Assembly: GCA_029261095.1 (NCBI GenBank)
Contig: JAJDBZ010000294.1
Coordinates: 1 to 35,516, forward strand
Direction: 5' to 3'
Length of the DNA: 35,516 nt
Source of the DNA: Candidatus Omnitrophota bacterium
GTDB taxonomy: Bacteria > Hinthialibacterota > Hinthialibacteria > OLB16
Shown: one piece after another, positions 34,101-35,516 of the stretch
How positions within the stretch are numbered: the stretch's first letter is position 1
How the letters are laid out: each line of letters starts with the position of its first letter
The notes under the pieces: generated by a model
The model's database searches: none
Seen by the model: the letters and a program-made list of their open reading frames with translations, nothing else
What the model was told of the DNA's origin: nothing
Made by a program: the position numbers and the translations under genes

Positions 34101-35449
34101 TCTTGCTTTTCGATGATGGTTTGCATGGAGACGGTACCGCGAACGATGGAATTTATGGCAACACGATCTATGGAACGGGGCAACCGGGAACTTATCGAGT
34201 CCAGTCGGTGGCAGTCGGCGAGTCCGACGATTTCGGGCCATTCGTTCGTCGTGTACTGGAGTCGTTCGTGATGCGAGGGGATACGGACAACGACCAGGAT
34301 CGAATTCCCGACAGTTACGAAATCCGCGTGGGCCTCGATCCTAAAAACCCCGACGATGCCGGAGAGGATCCGGACAAAGACAAACTGAATAATTTCCTTG
34401 AATGCCAAATCGGAACCGATCCGTTTGACCCCGACACCGATGACGGCGGCGAAGAGGACGGTTCCGAGTACTTCAACCAGCGCAATCCACACGAACCGGG
34501 AGATGATTTGGTGCGTCCTCCCAGACTGGTTGCTATTCCTGGAGTCAACAGGAATCTAATCCGGTTCACGATTCCGATCTTGCCTGGGAGCGAGGATATA
34601 AAGGATGTGACCTACACATTTGAGATTCAAAGGTGTGTCGGACAGAACAACGAGTTCACGGTACACGAAGCCGTTTACGCTGTGACCGAAACGATTGATT
34701 TCCAGTATGAAGACACATCGATCAAGAACGGAACTTTCGCGAAATACCTCTTCTACGTGGTCGGCCCAAACGGGGCGCGGAGCGCACCGTCGAACATCGT
34801 ATCTGCCACTCCACAAGCCGATCCCTATCCGCCCTATGGAGGGATCTTGATCAACGATGGCGAGGCATCGACCACATCCATGATGGGGACGCTTCGGTTG
34901 TTCGCCACGGACGGTTACGATCCCGAATACGATTTCCCGGACCGTGACGAAGAAGACCCGGATGCCCAGGTCTCGGGAGTGGCTGACATGATGATCTCGA
35001 ACTTCAGCGATGGGTCGGATGGAATGTGGGAACCCTTCGCCGAGAAAGTGGAGGACTGGCCGCTGATGCCGAACCAATCGGATATTGCCACGGTTTACGC
35101 CAAGTTCCGCGACAATGCCGGGTGTGTGTCGGAAATTTATCAGTCCTCGATTCGGGTGCTCGATCCCACTGCGACTCCGAGTCCGACAAACACACCGACT
35201 TCGACACCAACGGGTACTTCCACTCCAAATCCGACTCCATCGGAGACACCCGAAATGTGCGATATCGAGGACGGCGATTACGATCTCAATGGCGACGGTG
35301 AAGTTAACGCGGAAGATCTCGTGGAATTGCTCGAAGCGATCCGGAGGGGATCAGTCGATCCGAAGTACGACTTCAACGGCGACGGGGTTGCGGACGAAAA
35401 CGACGCTGCATTTTTCGCGACTCAGTGGAAGAAGATGGTGACCCCCTAA
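31130..35449 (+). CDS. Giant secreted protein: FN3, HExxH domain, vWA, calcium repeats, dockerin-like end
   Basis: ATG 31130 is the start: AAGGAGA is 7 bases upstream, giving 1439 residues. Order of parts: a long signal peptide (about 1-36); a fibronectin III domain (about 40-128); a metallopeptidase-like domain with HELFH (245-249) and WVTEA (Glu269) beside a Cys/Gly-rich loop (207-217); unassigned beta domains; a von Willebrand A domain with the MIDAS motif DKSGS (646-650), GGNTS and LLSDGNN; a choice-of-anchor-like beta domain (DDGLHGDGTANDGIYG); thrombospondin-3-like calcium repeats (from about 1051, DTDNDQDRIPDS); an FN3-like domain; a Thr/Pro/Ser linker (about 1346-1375); and two EF-hand repeats, DLNGDGEVNAEDL (1385) and DFNGDGVADENDA (1414), as in dockerin type I. 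It is extracellular and calcium-dependent, probably adhesive or proteolytic. No cohesin gene is in view. Confidence 0.9.
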   Translation: MWSSLKQLRPGSILKNVPQLILMVSVLVVPLSPSWGMPADPTNIRTWGLKGDKTKITWTDNASDEDEYRVERSSNGGGFSEIATLAADTNKYFDDGFDTSNTYRYRVRAYRASDTSFSSYTDTSLGPQILTGSNFRMFYNTSECFPTTGDKKNCTPNTMNGMMQNEMAARINDVLDGSLVEFVTNFGFNDPYNPEGGEPIPVNMKYCDGGGCAGGCGIGLAPAFHDPYDHTMNSGDPGMLVVPAHELFHMIQFSYDAVKTDPAGAWVTEAQARAIQDLVCIDAGGLTCQNVDDEPGGIAPFYGQVNSYLGNTNRPINELSYTACLFWSYLCQEYGTNMTEPQLGLDFLEKFWDEADDDKNRDGIQVVDATLKNINASFSFKGAFKDFVIANYAKDLSGAGVPSKYQYVDESQSPGSYDMVALELSEDISGMEQVGPMLADVQKWGAVYHEVRPDNTVPYIQVDYSVDNGVPAFFCLLAIKGGEIDMEIRHEGMDFAESFANDSYDAIAVVVAGLESDVNYRYSINGTQPIINILDPLSGRKALVGDKAAPEKFVAKVEVLDPDSNPIEGIADNAFTFEIGPQTLGAGNIVTSAYVQGQYWFVIQSPTQTANTDYDFVASWSVLSDTETNAVSYMMRADADNMLVIDKSGSMGAPISKLQDAQDAANLYVDSWREGDKVGVASFNCTSDPSDLTLRDWNDMSRMDAHTAIGGIGAGGNTSIGAGLQEGLDELIARGDASHQWAVILLSDGNNTCDPDIANFLSTYEARKDNGDQVPQVHTVAIGNDANRPDLENLASKTGGSYQFAAEPSPKGPAAGDFGRDIAEIYRVISERITRTQQVLIARDELRRKPENDHPFTVDGGASELVVIAKFEPGTNQPDVVLVDPMGATHTAGIGILNRHKVFRVGSPAPGQWVVQLRCPSGSQSCFGSEYLVEGAVKSSLTMDMFFVLPVEDRIVGTPMPVLVSLTDSGPIKGAIVALGIEDPLGNSSGLLLFDDGLHGDGTANDGIYGNTIYGTGQPGTYRVQSVAVGESDDFGPFVRRVLESFVMRGDTDNDQDRIPDSYEIRVGLDPKNPDDAGEDPDKDKLNNFLECQIGTDPFDPDTDDGGEEDGSEYFNQRNPHEPGDDLVRPPRLVAIPGVNRNLIRFTIPILPGSEDIKDVTYTFEIQRCVGQNNEFTVHEAVYAVTETIDFQYEDTSIKNGTFAKYLFYVVGPNGARSAPSNIVSATPQADPYPPYGGILINDGEASTTSMMGTLRLFATDGYDPEYDFPDRDEEDPDAQVSGVADMMISNFSDGSDGMWEPFAEKVEDWPLMPNQSDIATVYAKFRDNAGCVSEIYQSSIRVLDPTATPSPTNTPTSTPTGTSTPNPTPSETPEMCDIEDGDYDLNGDGEVNAEDLVELLEAIRRGSVDPKYDFNGDGVADENDAAFFATQWKKMVTP

Positions 35450-35455
35450 AGACAG

Positions 35456-35490
35456 GCCGAGAGAAAACGTCTGTTTTCTCTTGGCTTTTT
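35456..35490 (+). terminator. Intrinsic terminator of the vWA gene
   Basis: GCCGAGAGAAAAC (35456-35468) pairs with GTTTTCTCTTGGC (35473-35485), mostly Watson-Crick with one G-T pair, around the loop GTCT. TTTTT (35486-35490) follows directly. It starts 7 bases after the stop codon. Confidence 0.9.
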
Positions 35491-35516
35491 GGGCAGTTCC
35501 TTTCGACGATCGGGTC

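Noticed and set aside
1-35516. tRNA or rRNA genes
   Set aside because: I saw no tRNA-like T-loop (GGTTCGANNCC) with matching arms and no rRNA conserved segments. GGTTCGAGATTCC at 26636 resembles a T-loop, but its arms form a simple hairpin and no anticodon or acceptor arm flanks it.

Overview
The window looks like chromosomal DNA of a Gram-negative, uncultured-type bacterium of moderate GC content. Several traits fit the PVC/FCB-adjacent candidate phyla (for example Hydrogenedentota, Sumerlaeota, Poribacteria, Omnitrophota or planctomycete relatives). These are a secreted CxxCH protein of the DUF1592/DUF1588 kind, a xylose-isomerase subfamily protein, secreted BNR-sialidase and DUF1080-like proteins, a very large secreted vWA protein with a Thr/Pro linker and a C-terminal dockerin-like module, and abundant two-component signalling with sigma-54. 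This placement is inference; there is no rRNA or other phylogenetic marker except dnaE.

Layout. 1-1266 (minus): 5' part of a secreted cytochrome-like gene that runs out of the window. 1651-2019: remnant of a broken gene that ends just before a xylose-isomerase family gene (2021-3067). argC follows (3133-4167). 4246-10145 is a surface-glycan block: a DUF115 protein on the minus strand, then a tight plus-strand run GT4, GT2, CapK/PaaK-like adenylating enzyme, GT2. 10245-17593 (all minus) is a signalling island. A four-gene cassette (PAS kinase, single receiver, receiver-PAS kinase, NtrC-type sigma-54 activator) is joined by short overlaps or a 6-bp gap. After an AT-rich gap comes a membrane hybrid kinase with two receivers. 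mutY (17665-18675) lies upstream of the cassette.

18862-24093 holds secreted or envelope proteins (DUF547, BNR sialidase-like, a FecR-like/GspG-like fusion, a DUF1080-like protein) and a RsbU-type phosphatase. A DinG-type helicase follows (24131-26293, minus). 26294-27240 has no intact gene: it carries an internally deleted type IIG restriction-modification gene, a run of strong hairpins and copies of widespread intergenic repeats. dnaE (27241-30864) and the giant vWA/metallopeptidase-like/dockerin protein (31130-35449, with a clear intrinsic terminator) close the window.

The most interesting structure is the 12645-12991 gap. It contains two near-identical 20-bp inverted repeats 97 bp apart, a sigma-54-like GG-N10-GC promoter, a hairpin in the predicted 5' leader, and a TTG start with a strong Shine-Dalgarno for the hybrid kinase. 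All of this lies directly behind the gene for a sigma-54 activator. Together they suggest that the cassette's activator (whose GAFTGA loop reads GSFTSA) controls the hybrid kinase. The nearby glycan genes are plausible but unproven further targets.
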